64,000 nt of DNA from Pseudomonas sp. NFIX28 (lineage in GTDB: Bacteria; Pseudomonadota; Gammaproteobacteria; Pseudomonadales; Pseudomonadaceae), in contig NZ_FNPW01000011.1 in NCBI RefSeq assembly GCF_900107395.1, forward strand, positions 124,001 through 188,000. The letters run 5' to 3'. The translations under genes were made by a program, and so were the position numbers. Every line of letters starts with the position of its first letter. The first letter of the stretch is position 1. The notes beneath the pieces were generated by a model. It was not told where the DNA came from and searched no databases. It worked only from the letters and a program-made list of their open reading frames with translations. Below, in pieces: positions 50,391 to 58,921 of the stretch.

Positions 50391-50953
50391 GCCGGGCGCA
50401 ACGCCGGGTCGGCCCGCCAGGCGCGCCAGCCCTGCACGGCCAGCAGGGTGAACAGCCCGTACAGCGCCGCCGTCAGGTACAGCTCTTTGTAGATGAACAG
50501 GCCGACAAAGATCACGTCGACGGCAATCCACAGCGGCCAGCATTGCACGCGCTTCTGCGCCATCCACCATTGCGCCACCAGGCTGAAGCCGGTCAGCGCG
50601 GCATCCAGCCAGGGTTGCGCGGCATCGGTCCAATGGGCCATGGCGGCTCCCAGCAGCAGGCTGCTGATGGCGCCCAGGCCCAGGCCGAACAGCATCGGGC
50701 GCGGCGCCAGCTGGCTGACCGGACGCCCCTGGTGGCTGGCGCCACCGCGGGTCCATTGCCACCAGCCATATAGCTGCAGGACGGCGTAGACCACCTGCAG
50801 CAGCATGTCCGAATACAGTTTCACCTCGAAGAAGATCCAGCTGTACAGCAGCACCATGACCAGGCCGATCGGCCAGCACCAAGGGTTTTGTCTGACTGTC
50901 AGCCAGACGGCGATTACGCCGAGTACAGCGGCGAACAGTTCAAGCCCGGACAT
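50387..50953 (-). CDS. pnuC: Nicotinamide riboside transporter PnuC
   Basis: This 188-aa inner-membrane transporter has about seven helices. The PnuC signatures WLTVRQNPWCWPIGLVMVLL, VYAVLQLYGWWQW and the late WPLWIAVDVIFVGLFIYK are present. It facilitates uptake of nicotinamide riboside, trapped by the overlapping kinase. Related PnuT proteins carry thiamine, but the NadR-like partner favours nicotinamide riboside. Confidence 0.9.
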   Translation of the reverse strand: MSGLELFAAVLGVIAVWLTVRQNPWCWPIGLVMVLLYSWIFFEVKLYSDMLLQVVYAVLQLYGWWQWTRGGASHQGRPVSQLAPRPMLFGLGLGAISSLLLGAAMAHWTDAAQPWLDAALTGFSLVAQWWMAQKRVQCWPLWIAVDVIFVGLFIYKELYLTAALYGLFTLLAVQGWRAWRADPALRPA

Positions 50954-51059
50954 GGAAACTACCTGGAAGCGGAGGAGGGTGCGGATTGTAACCAGAAGCG
51001 GCCTTGCATGTTAGTGAAGGCCGCCCAGCGTGGCGGAGCGAACCCCGCCACGAACCGCT

Positions 51060-52694
51060 TCACACCCGGAACTGGCGCAACAGCCCGTTGAGCTGTTCGC
51101 TCAGTTCCTTGAGATGCAGGCTGGCGGCACTCGACTGCTCGGCCGCCAGGGCCGTGCTGTGGGACAGGCCGGCGGCCTGGGTGACGTTCTGGTTGATGTC
51201 TTCGACCACGTGGGCCTGTTGCAGGGTGGCGCTGGCGATGGAGGCGTTCAGCCCGTTGAGGTTGCGCAGGGCCTGGCCGATGGCATTCAGGCTCTCGCCG
51301 GCCCGCCCGGCCTGCTCGATGGTTTGCTGCGACGCCCGGCTGCTGTCGCCGATGACTTTCACCGCGGCTTCCGAGTGCCCCTGCAAGCGTTCGATCATCG
51401 ACTGGATTTCGGCCGTGGATTTCTGTGTGCGCTGGGCCAGCAGGCGCACTTCGTCGGCGACCACGGCGAACCCGCGACCCTGTTCGCCCGCGCGAGCAGC
51501 TTCGATCGCCGCGTTGAGCGCCAGCAGGTTGGTCTGCTCGGCGATCGAATGGATCACCTCCAGCACGCTGCCGATCTGGGTGCTTTCCTGGGCCAGGGTG
51601 CGAATCACCTCCACGGCCTGGTCGATGGTGGCCGAGAGCTGGTCGATCTGTTGCAGGCTGCCGTCGATATTGACCTGGCCTTGCTGGGCCTGGGCTTCGG
51701 CGTCGCGCATCTCGCTGGCGGCGTGTTCGGCATTCTTCGCCACGTCTTGCACGCCGTAGGTCACTTCGTTGATGGCGGTGGCCACCAGTTCCATCTGCTG
51801 CGACTGCTGCTGGCTGCGTTCCTGGGCCTGGCTGGCGTTGGTGCCCAGGTCGGTGGAGGATTGCGCCAGCGCGCCGGCCGAGACTTGCAGTTGGCTGACG
51901 ACCAGGCGCAGCTTGGCGGTGAAGCCGTTGAAGTGCCGGGCCAGCTCGGTGACCTCGTCCTGGCCGTGGGTGTCGAGGGTGCGGGTCAGGTCGCTTTCGC
52001 CGCTGGCGATGTTGGCCATGGCGTGCACCGTTTCCTGCAACGGACGGACGATGCTGCGGGCAATCAGCAGCACCAGCAGGGCCATGAACAGGGCAATGCC
52101 AACGCCGACCGCCGAGGCCTTCATTACCTGGCTGCGGAACTCGACCTGCACGTCATCGATGTACACGCCCGAGCCGATGATCCAGCCCCAGGGCTCGAAC
52201 AATTGGACATAGGAGGTCTTTTGCACCGGTTCGCTGGCGCCCGGTTTCGGCCACCGATAGTTGACCATGCCGGCGCCCTTGGCCTTGGCGATGGCTACCA
52301 TTTCGTTGAACAAGGCAAAGCCGTCGGGATCGCGAATGGCCGAGAGGTTCTGGCCATCGAGCTTGGGGTTGGTCGGGTGCATGACCATGACCGGGGCCAG
52401 GTCGTTGATCCAAAAATAGTCGCTGTGGTCGTAGCGCAGGCCGCGTATGGCGCTCAGTGCCTGCTTTTGCGCCGTCGCGCGATCGAGGCTGCCGGCGCTT
52501 TCCAATCCATGGAAATAGGCCAGCACGCCGTTGGCGGTCTGCACCACATGTTGGGTCTTCTGGGCCTTGGCCTGGTACAGGTCGTCGTGAATCTGCTTGA
52601 GCATCAACATGCCCAGCGTCAGCAGCATCAGTACCGCCACAATCAGGATCAGCCACAGCCGGCGGCTGATCGACATTCTGCGTAAGCTGTTCAT
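51060..52694 (-). CDS. Methyl-accepting chemotaxis protein with single Cache domain
   Basis: This 544-aa chemoreceptor starts at ATG 52694 (MNSLRRMSISRRLWLILIVA). A first membrane helix (about 13-33) leads into a periplasmic single-Cache_2 sensor (DYFWINDLAPVMVMHPTNPK, YVQLFEPWGWIIGSGVYIDD). A second helix, a HAMP domain and the signalling domain with the CheA/CheW tip EQTNLLALNAAIEAARAGEQ follow. sCache_2 receptors commonly bind small organic acids; the ligand here is unknown. Confidence 0.92.
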   Translation of the reverse strand: MNSLRRMSISRRLWLILIVAVLMLLTLGMLMLKQIHDDLYQAKAQKTQHVVQTANGVLAYFHGLESAGSLDRATAQKQALSAIRGLRYDHSDYFWINDLAPVMVMHPTNPKLDGQNLSAIRDPDGFALFNEMVAIAKAKGAGMVNYRWPKPGASEPVQKTSYVQLFEPWGWIIGSGVYIDDVQVEFRSQVMKASAVGVGIALFMALLVLLIARSIVRPLQETVHAMANIASGESDLTRTLDTHGQDEVTELARHFNGFTAKLRLVVSQLQVSAGALAQSSTDLGTNASQAQERSQQQSQQMELVATAINEVTYGVQDVAKNAEHAASEMRDAEAQAQQGQVNIDGSLQQIDQLSATIDQAVEVIRTLAQESTQIGSVLEVIHSIAEQTNLLALNAAIEAARAGEQGRGFAVVADEVRLLAQRTQKSTAEIQSMIERLQGHSEAAVKVIGDSSRASQQTIEQAGRAGESLNAIGQALRNLNGLNASIASATLQQAHVVEDINQNVTQAAGLSHSTALAAEQSSAASLHLKELSEQLNGLLRQFRV

Positions 52695-52976
52695 GAATCT
52701 GTCACTCCCCGATTGTTTTTCTTGTAATGAAACACCCCGTGCATCCGTCATGCGCTCCTTGCAGTCAGGCCCATCCGGTTCTCTCAACGCGACAGCGTTT
52801 ATCGAGCATCTCTGATAGGATTTCGGCCTCATCGCGAAAAACCTGAATCCGGCTGATTTTTCACGGAATTTTTCAACGGCGATGATGATCTTATTGCGGC
52901 CGCGAATCCGCGACGCACGTCAGTGAATCTTGAAGAAAACTAAAAGGCATGCCACGGCATGGCCTTCGGGGGATTA

Positions 52977-53807
52977 ATGGAGCTTTGGACCGCCATACAG
53001 GCATTGATTTTGGGGATTGTGGAGGGGCTGACAGAGTTTCTGCCCATCAGCAGTACAGGGCACCAGATTATCGTCGCTGACTTGCTCAACTTTGGCGGCG
53101 AGCGCGCCATGGCGTTCAACATCATCATTCAGCTGGGGGCGATTCTCGCGGTGGTCTGGGAGTTTCGCCGCAAGATCTTCGAGGTGGTCACTGGCCTGCC
53201 GACCCAGCGCAATGCCCAGCGCTTCACCGTCAACCTGCTGATCGCCTTCATGCCCGCGGTGGTGTTGGGAGTGATCTTCGCCGACCTGATCCACGAATAC
53301 CTGTTCAACCCGATCACCGTTGCCGCGGCGCTGGTGGTGGGCGGCGTGATCATGCTCTGGGCCGAACGCCGGCAGCATGAAGTGCACGTCAACACAGTGG
53401 ACGAGATGAGCTGGAAAGATGCCTTGAAGGTCGGCTTCGCGCAGTGCCTGGCGATGATTCCAGGCACCTCGCGCTCGGGCTCCACCATCATCGGTGGCCT
53501 GCTGTTCGGCCTGTCGCGCAAGACCGCCACCGAGTTCTCGTTTTTCCTGGCGATGCCGACCATGGTCGGTGCCGCGGTGTATTCGGGCTACAAGTACCGC
53601 AACCTGTTCCAGCCGGACGACCTGCCGGTATTCGCCGTCGGCTTCATCACCTCGTTCATCTTCGCGATGATCGCCGTCAGGGGCCTGCTCAAGTTCATCG
53701 CCAACCACAGCTATGCCGCGTTTGCCTGGTATCGCATTGCCTTCGGCCTGGTAATCCTGGCCACCTGGCAGTTCGGCTGGGTCGACTGGACCGCGGTTCA
53801 TTCCTGA
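52977..53807 (+). CDS. uppP: Undecaprenyl-diphosphatase UppP (BacA)
   Basis: This 276-aa inner-membrane phosphatase recycles the lipid carrier for peptidoglycan and confers bacitracin resistance. The two active-site blocks are GIVEGLTEFLPISSTGHQII and IPGTSRSGSTIIGGLL. ATG 52977 follows a GGGGG ribosome-binding site. Its stop overlaps the next start (TGATG). Confidence 0.94.
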   Translation: MELWTAIQALILGIVEGLTEFLPISSTGHQIIVADLLNFGGERAMAFNIIIQLGAILAVVWEFRRKIFEVVTGLPTQRNAQRFTVNLLIAFMPAVVLGVIFADLIHEYLFNPITVAAALVVGGVIMLWAERRQHEVHVNTVDEMSWKDALKVGFAQCLAMIPGTSRSGSTIIGGLLFGLSRKTATEFSFFLAMPTMVGAAVYSGYKYRNLFQPDDLPVFAVGFITSFIFAMIAVRGLLKFIANHSYAAFAWYRIAFGLVILATWQFGWVDWTAVHS

Positions 53808-54232
53808 TGAATGCACGCCAGCACAACCGTCCCGGCGATGGCGCCGGGACACGAATCCAGCGACCACGGCTCAAGGCGGCGCTGTTCCTGTTGCTGTGCG
53901 CCTTGCCCTTGTGCGGTTCGCTGCTGTTGGGCGTGAAGGGGATTTCCTGGGTACCGCTGGTGGCCTACGGCGCGGTCAGCGTGCTGACGTTCTTCCTTTA
54001 TTGGAGCGACAAGCGCAAGGCCCGCAGCGACAGCTGGCGCACCCCGGAAAACGTCCTGCACGCCATGGAGCTGGCCGGTGGCTGGCCAGGCGCCTTGTTG
54101 GCGCAACAGGCGTTTCGCCACAAGACCCGCAAGGTTTCCTACCAGTTGCTGTTCTGGCTGATCGTGCTGCTACACCAGGTGTTCTGGATCGACCGGCTGT
54201 TTCTCGAAGCCAGCCTGTTCTCGCTGTTCTAA
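53807..54232 (+). CDS. DUF1294 membrane protein
   Basis: This 141-aa protein has three or four membrane helices. The DUF1294 block YWSDKRKARSDSWRTPENVL, then ELAGGWPGALLAQQAFRHKT and KVSYQLLFWLIVLLHQVFW, is unmistakable. Many relatives carry an N-terminal cold-shock domain, absent here. It is coupled to uppP through TGATG and overlaps the convergent YjbR-like gene by 4 bp. Function unknown. Confidence 0.88.
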   Translation: MNARQHNRPGDGAGTRIQRPRLKAALFLLLCALPLCGSLLLGVKGISWVPLVAYGAVSVLTFFLYWSDKRKARSDSWRTPENVLHAMELAGGWPGALLAQQAFRHKTRKVSYQLLFWLIVLLHQVFWIDRLFLEASLFSLF

Positions 54233-54573
54233 AGCAATAAGCCGACCTGGACTCGCTTCGGCAATTTGCTCACCACCAGTTGGTGCGAACGCCGCAACAA
54301 GTCGCGCAACTCGCCGGCGCCCAGCGGGTAGGGCGTCTGCATGATGATCCAGTGCGCCCGGGCCAGGTATGGCGCCGGCGCAATGCCGGGACGATCGACA
54401 TGGCCAAGGAACAGTTCCTTGTCCACCTTGAACGCCAGCGATTCGCCCCGCAGGTTCTGCAGGGCGAACATCTTGTTGCCGGCCACGGAGAACACCCGCA
54501 CGCCGCCCCATTTGTAGTCTTCGCGCGCTCCCGGAAGGTCCAGGCAGAATTGCGCCACATCCGCTTCAGTCAT
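54229..54573 (-). CDS. MmcQ/YjbR-family protein
   Basis: This 114-aa protein has the CyaY-like YjbR fold: CLDLPGAREDYKWGGVRVFS, FKVDKELFLGHVDRPGIAPA and a C-terminal ELRDLLRRSHQLVVSKLPKR. Family members are proposed DNA-binding proteins with little experimental support. ATG 54573 has AAGGAAC upstream. Confidence 0.86.
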   Translation of the reverse strand: MTEADVAQFCLDLPGAREDYKWGGVRVFSVAGNKMFALQNLRGESLAFKVDKELFLGHVDRPGIAPAPYLARAHWIIMQTPYPLGAGELRDLLRRSHQLVVSKLPKRVQVGLLL

Positions 54574-54596
54574 GGTTGTTCCTTTTCTTGCGGCCG

Positions 54597-55505
54597 TCAT
54601 AGCGTTCGGTCTCCGCAGTCTTTGAACGCTTCGCCAAGGTGCTCGATCCACGCCCTTACCGCTGGCAATACACCGCGCCGATGAGGGTAGACCGCCTGCA
54701 GCCAGCCGCCAGCCAACGACCATTCCGGCAGCAGCCGCACCAGTTCTCCGCTCTGCAGTTCTTCTTCGCAATACATCATCGGCAGCATGGTACAGCCAAG
54801 GCCGGCGAGGGCGCTGGCGCGGCGGATGATGAAGTCGTCGACGCCCAGGCGTGCCTCCAGCACCACGTCGCATTTCTCGCCCTGCGCATCGAGCAGGCGC
54901 AAGTGCACCATGCGGTCGGCCTCCAGGGCACCCAGCACCGGGACCTTTTTCAGGTCGGCGGGGCTGTGGATCGGCCACTGGCGGGCGAACGCCGGGCTTG
55001 AGACCATCACCGTCTGCGCCTGGCGCAGGCGGCGCGTTACCAGCAGGGGATCTTCGTCGCCCTGTTCACGAACCCGCAACGCCACGTCGATGCCTTCGGC
55101 GATCACATCGACTCGGCGGTTGAGCAATTGCAGATCCAGTTGCACCTGGGGGTATTGCTCGAGGAAGGAGCTGATCACGTTCGGCAACATATGCTGCCCC
55201 AGGCTGACCGGGCAGGACACCCGCAGGCGCCCGCGAGGTTCGCTGGACATGCTGGCCACGGCCTCGTCGGCCATTTCCGCTTCCAGCAGCATGGCCTGGC
55301 AGTGTTGCAGGTAACGTTCGCCGACCGTGGTCAGCTTCAATTGGCGGGTGGTGCGCTGCAGCAGCCGGGTGTGCAGCCGCTCTTCCAGCTCGGCGATACG
55401 CCGCGACAGGCGCGATTTGGGCACCCCGAGCAGGCGCCCGGCAGCGGCGAAACCACCGGCTTCCACCACCTTGGCAAAGTAATAAAGATCGTTGAGGTCT
55501 TGCAT
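54597..55505 (-). CDS. LysR-family regulator, probable azoR-linked
   Basis: This 302-aa LysR regulator has HTH residues 4-60 (YYFAKVVEAGGFAAAGRLLG, VPKSRLSRRIAELE) and a C-terminal ligand domain (RGRLRVSCPVSLGQHMLPNV). It is divergent from azoR with a 128-bp gap carrying an 8-bp inverted repeat, so it likely controls the azoreductase gene and itself. It belongs to the subgroup often annotated as quinone/electrophile-responsive, which is an inference. Confidence 0.88.
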   Translation of the reverse strand: MQDLNDLYYFAKVVEAGGFAAAGRLLGVPKSRLSRRIAELEERLHTRLLQRTTRQLKLTTVGERYLQHCQAMLLEAEMADEAVASMSSEPRGRLRVSCPVSLGQHMLPNVISSFLEQYPQVQLDLQLLNRRVDVIAEGIDVALRVREQGDEDPLLVTRRLRQAQTVMVSSPAFARQWPIHSPADLKKVPVLGALEADRMVHLRLLDAQGEKCDVVLEARLGVDDFIIRRASALAGLGCTMLPMMYCEEELQSGELVRLLPEWSLAGGWLQAVYPHRRGVLPAVRAWIEHLGEAFKDCGDRTL

Positions 55506-55531
55506 ATTCTGTCTCTACTGTCCTGCTGGTG

Positions 55532-55591
55532 GGACAATCTATCGCATTTTAGCCGACTAATCAGCTATTGGTTTCACCTGTAGGATTGTCC
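55532..55591. promoter_or_regulatory. Widely spaced inverted repeat between the LysR gene and azoR
   Basis: GGACAATC (55532-55539) and GATTGTCC (55584-55591) are perfect inverted arms 44 bp apart in the divergent promoter region. Each lies near one promoter, as for a LysR tetramer that bends DNA. The motif is a visual find without known consensus. Confidence 0.45.
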
Positions 55592-55633
55592 TCAATTGAT
55601 CGCCGGTGGCGATCCTCTCTTGGAGAATCCCAG

Positions 55634-56245
55634 ATGAAACTGTTGCATATCGATTCGAGCATCCTTGGTGACAACTCGGCTTCCCGTCAGCTGAGCGAAA
55701 GCGTGGTCAAGGCCTGGAAAAGCGCCGACGCCAGCGTTGAAGTGACCTACCGTGACCTGGCCGCCGACGCCATCAGCCACTTCAGTTCCGCTACCCTGGT
55801 AGCCGCCGGTACCCCGGCCGAAGTGCGCAGCGCTGCCCAGCAGCACGAAGCCGAGTTGAGTGCTTCGACCCTCGCCGAATTCCAGGCCGCCGACGCGATC
55901 GTGATCGCCGCGCCTATGTACAACTTCAGCATTCCGACCCAGCTCAAGGCCTGGATCGACCGCATCGCCGTCGCCGGCCAGACCTTCCGCTACACCGAAG
56001 CCGGCCCTGAAGGCCTGTGCGGCGGCAAGAAAGTCATCGTCGTGTCCACCGCGGGCGGCCTGCACGCCGGCCAGGCCACTGGCGTGGCCCATGAGGACTA
56101 CCTGAAGCTGCTGTTCGGTTTCCTCGGCATCACCGATATCGAGTTTGTCCGCGCCCAAGGCCTGGCTTATGGCGACGAAGTCCGCAGCAAGGCCCTGAGC
56201 GACGCCCAGGCGCAAATCGACGAGCAGCTTTTCGCGGCCGCGTAA
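55634..56245 (+). CDS. azoR: FMN-dependent NADH-azoreductase
   Basis: This 203-aa flavodoxin-fold enzyme reduces azo dyes and quinones with NADH. FMN contacts are MKLLHIDSSILGDNSASRQL at the N-terminus, APMYNFSIPTQLKAWIDRIA in the middle and VVSTAGGLH. GGAGAATCC precedes ATG 55634. It is followed by an intrinsic terminator. Confidence 0.93.
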   Translation: MKLLHIDSSILGDNSASRQLSESVVKAWKSADASVEVTYRDLAADAISHFSSATLVAAGTPAEVRSAAQQHEAELSASTLAEFQAADAIVIAAPMYNFSIPTQLKAWIDRIAVAGQTFRYTEAGPEGLCGGKKVIVVSTAGGLHAGQATGVAHEDYLKLLFGFLGITDIEFVRAQGLAYGDEVRSKALSDAQAQIDEQLFAAA

Positions 56246-56289
56246 GGCTTATGTAAAAGTCGCTTACGCCCCAGGCAATGCCCTCTAGA

Positions 56290-56334
56290 CTCTGTATTCC
56301 GATGCCCACCTGGCGACGGAATACGGAGTTTTTT
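56290..56334 (+). terminator. Rho-independent terminator after azoR
   Basis: CTCTGTATTCCG (56290-56301) pairs with CGGAATACGGAG (56317-56328; one G-U pair) and is followed by T6. The 218-bp gap before the hydrolase gene holds this and no gene. Confidence 0.82.
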
Positions 56335-56463
56335 GTGTTCGTGTTTCTGGCCCGGGTTATGCAGCTTATGGACCCGGCGATGGCCTGGCCCGTGTCAAGA
56401 GGCCCAGGACACAAACCAACAAACAGCAGGCCGGCGTTGCAGCCGGTAGAAGGTGGTGCATCG

Positions 56464-57501
56464 ATGAGGCGTCTTTGGGCAATGTCGCTGGCCTGCCTGC
56501 TCGGCGGCCCGATTACCGTGCATGCCGCGCCCGCGCCCCATCCGCATTGGAGCGTGGGTTTCCACGAGATGAGTTTTCTCGACCCGCTGGACCAGCAGCC
56601 GATGCGCGCCATCGCCTTTTATCCTTCCACCGGCATCGAACACGGCAGCCAGGTCGAGGGTTACCCGATCGCGGCCTCCCGCGACTCGAAGATGGCCATC
56701 GGCCGTTTCCCGCTGTTGATGCTGTCCCACGGCAATACCGGTACGCCGCTGGCCCTGCATGACCTGGCCACTTCGCTGGCGCGCAAGGGTTTCGTGGTGG
56801 TGGCGGTGATCCATCCCGGCGACAACTACAAGGATCACAGCCGGCTGGGCACCCTGAGCAACTTGTATGGGCGGCCGATCCAGATTTCCGCAGCCATCAG
56901 CGCGACCCTCGCCGACCCGATGCTGTCGCCTTTCGTCAATGCGCGGCAGGTTGGCGTCATTGGTTACTCCGCAGGTGGCGAAACGGCGCTGATCCTGTCC
57001 GGCGCCACCCCGGACCTGGACCGCTTGCGCCGCTACTGCCAGGAACGCCCCGACGATCACGACGCCTGCAATACCCAGGGCGAGCTGATTGTCGATCGCG
57101 ACGATTTGCAACCGGTCGCCGACCCGCGGGTCCAGGCCTTGCTGCTGATGGCGCCGCTGAGCCTCAAGTTCGGACGGCAGACTTTGTCCGGGGTGCATGT
57201 GCCGGTGCTGCTGTACAGCGGCGACGTCGACAAGCTGGTGGCGCTGGACAAGAACGCCGCGGCCCTGGCCCGCAAGCTGCCAGTCGCGCCGGACTTCAGG
57301 TTGCTGGCCGGGGCCGGGCATTTCGTGTTCATGGCGCCGTGCAGCGAAGCGCAGATGCTGAGCATGCCGGCGTTGTGCACCGACGCCGAGGGCGTCGACC
57401 GCGAGGGCATTCACCGCAATCTGATTGCCGAGGCCGGCCGCTTCTTTGCCCGTGCCCTGGGCAAGCCGAGCCGGGCCGGGATGCAGACCGCGGATCAGTG
57501 A
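56464..57501 (+). CDS. Exported alpha/beta-hydrolase (dienelactone/PAF-acetylhydrolase-like)
   Basis: This 345-aa protein has a signal peptide (MRRLWAMSLACLLGGPITVH, then AAPAP). An alpha/beta-hydrolase core shows LLMLSHGNTGTPLALHDLAT, the nucleophile elbow GVIGYSAGGETALILSG and a late GAGHFVFMAPC. The family hydrolyses ester bonds, often lipids; the substrate is unknown. Paired Cys residues (CQERPDDHDAC) suggest a periplasmic disulphide. ATG 56464 has GAAGGTGG seven bases upstream. Confidence 0.86.
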   Translation: MRRLWAMSLACLLGGPITVHAAPAPHPHWSVGFHEMSFLDPLDQQPMRAIAFYPSTGIEHGSQVEGYPIAASRDSKMAIGRFPLLMLSHGNTGTPLALHDLATSLARKGFVVVAVIHPGDNYKDHSRLGTLSNLYGRPIQISAAISATLADPMLSPFVNARQVGVIGYSAGGETALILSGATPDLDRLRRYCQERPDDHDACNTQGELIVDRDDLQPVADPRVQALLLMAPLSLKFGRQTLSGVHVPVLLYSGDVDKLVALDKNAAALARKLPVAPDFRLLAGAGHFVFMAPCSEAQMLSMPALCTDAEGVDREGIHRNLIAEAGRFFARALGKPSRAGMQTADQ

Positions 57502-57502
57502 T

Positions 57503-58690
57503 TCAGCCGTCGGCCCGGCGCTTGAGCAGCAGGGTCAGGCCCAGGGCGCTGAGCGACAGCAGCGCCGCGCAGAAGAAGATTGACGAATAGCCCAGGTTCA
57601 ACGCCACTGCGCCCATCAGGGGGCCGGCAATGGCCAGTGCCAGGTCGAAAAATACCGCATAGGCGCTCAGGCCGGCGCCGCGGCTGGTGCTGGGCACCTG
57701 CTTGATCGCCTCCACGCCCAGCGCCGGGTACACCAGCGACAGGCCGAAACCGGTAAGCCCGGCACCGACCAGGGCGAACGCGGCCGATGGCGCCAGCCAC
57801 AGCAGGACCAGGCCCAGGGTCTCGATGCTCATGCAGGCGATAGCCGCGTGGAAACCGCCGAAACGGCTGATGCAAGAGATAAACAGCAGGCGCGACAGGA
57901 TAAAGCACACGCCAAAGACCGTCAGGCAGTAGGCCGCGCCGCTCCAGCCGCGGCTGAGGTAGAACAGGGTAATAAAAGTAGTCAGGGTGCCGTAGCCGAT
58001 GGATGCCAGGCTCAGGCTGGCGCCGTAAGGCGCGATACGGCCGAACACTGCGCGAAACGACAGGCGCTCGCCACGGACCACCGGCACCGATGGCTTGTTG
58101 CGGATCAGCAGCAGGGCCAGTGCCGCCAGCGCCGACAACGCCAGGCCCAGGCTTTCGAAGCCGTAGTCATCGACCATCACCACCCCCAGCGGCGCGCCGA
58201 TGGCGATTGCCCCGTAGGAGGCGATGCCGTTCCAGGAAATCGAGCGCGCGGTGTGCTCGGCGCCGACCTGGCCCATGCACCAACTGATGGTGCCCACGCC
58301 GATCAAGCCCTGGGCCACCCCGAGCAGCAGGCGCCCCAGCAGCAGGATGCCCAGGCTGAGCAGCGGCAGCGCTTGCAGCAGGGTCGACGCCAGGGTCAGC
58401 AGGCCGCTGAAAAAGATTCCCGCCAGGCCGTAGACGATGGCGCGCTTGGTGCCGAGGTTGTCCGACATGCGCCCAGCCATGGGCCGGCTGAGGAGGGTGG
58501 CCAGGTACTGCGAGCCGATGGTCAGCCCGGCCACCACGGCACTGAAGCCCAGTTCGCCGTGCACGTAGCCCGGCAGCACCGCGATCGGCAGGCCGATGCA
58601 GATAAACGCGATAAAGGTATAGAAGACGATAGAGACGATCTGCAGGGTGATCGCCATGGAGCTCGGTGCGGGCGGTTGTTGCACGGACAT
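57503..58690 (-). CDS. MFS transporter (YhhS/YfcJ-like)
   Basis: This 395-aa major-facilitator protein has 12 membrane helices. The motif-A-like SRPMAGRMSDNLGTKRAIVY lies between helices 2 and 3, and GRLLLGVAQGLIGVGTISWC follows. The pattern suits the YhhS/YfcJ (UPF0226) exporters; YhhS has been linked to arabinose or glyphosate efflux. The substrate is unknown. ATG 58690 is used; its stop is 2 bp from the convergent hydrolase stop. Confidence 0.85.
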   Translation of the reverse strand: MSVQQPPAPSSMAITLQIVSIVFYTFIAFICIGLPIAVLPGYVHGELGFSAVVAGLTIGSQYLATLLSRPMAGRMSDNLGTKRAIVYGLAGIFFSGLLTLASTLLQALPLLSLGILLLGRLLLGVAQGLIGVGTISWCMGQVGAEHTARSISWNGIASYGAIAIGAPLGVVMVDDYGFESLGLALSALAALALLLIRNKPSVPVVRGERLSFRAVFGRIAPYGASLSLASIGYGTLTTFITLFYLSRGWSGAAYCLTVFGVCFILSRLLFISCISRFGGFHAAIACMSIETLGLVLLWLAPSAAFALVGAGLTGFGLSLVYPALGVEAIKQVPSTSRGAGLSAYAVFFDLALAIAGPLMGAVALNLGYSSIFFCAALLSLSALGLTLLLKRRADG

Positions 58691-58798
58691 GGGGGCTCGT
58701 TCGCGGGCGGGCGGTGGGAGAGCTGCATCATGGCGCGCGTCGAAAACAAAAGGAAGCAGGCTAACGATTTCTTTATAGGCGGGTATTTGTGGGGCAGG

Positions 58799-58849
58799 GA
58801 TGCCATCGCGGGCACGCCTCGCTCCTACAGAGCGAGGCTTGCCCGCGAT
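58799..58849. repeat. Paired REP palindrome (REPIN-like)
   Basis: CATCGCGGGC-CGCCTCGCTC and the inverted GAGCGAGGC-TGCCCGCGATG are separated by CTACA, forming one long near-perfect hairpin. It lies between the MFS and ABC-F genes. Confidence 0.8.
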
Positions 58850-58865
58850 GCTTTTATAACCGGAC

Positions 58866-58896
58866 AAAAAAAGCCCCGTCACCAGGACGGGGCTTT
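58866..58896 (-). terminator. Rho-independent terminator of the ABC-F gene
   Basis: AAAGCCCCGTC (58870-58880) / GACGGGGCTTT (58886-58896) form an 11-bp stem. On the minus strand a run of seven T residues follows. It is 26 bp beyond the stop. Confidence 0.92.
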
Positions 58897-58921
58897 CGGA
58901 CCGGCAGCCGGAGGGCGTTCC

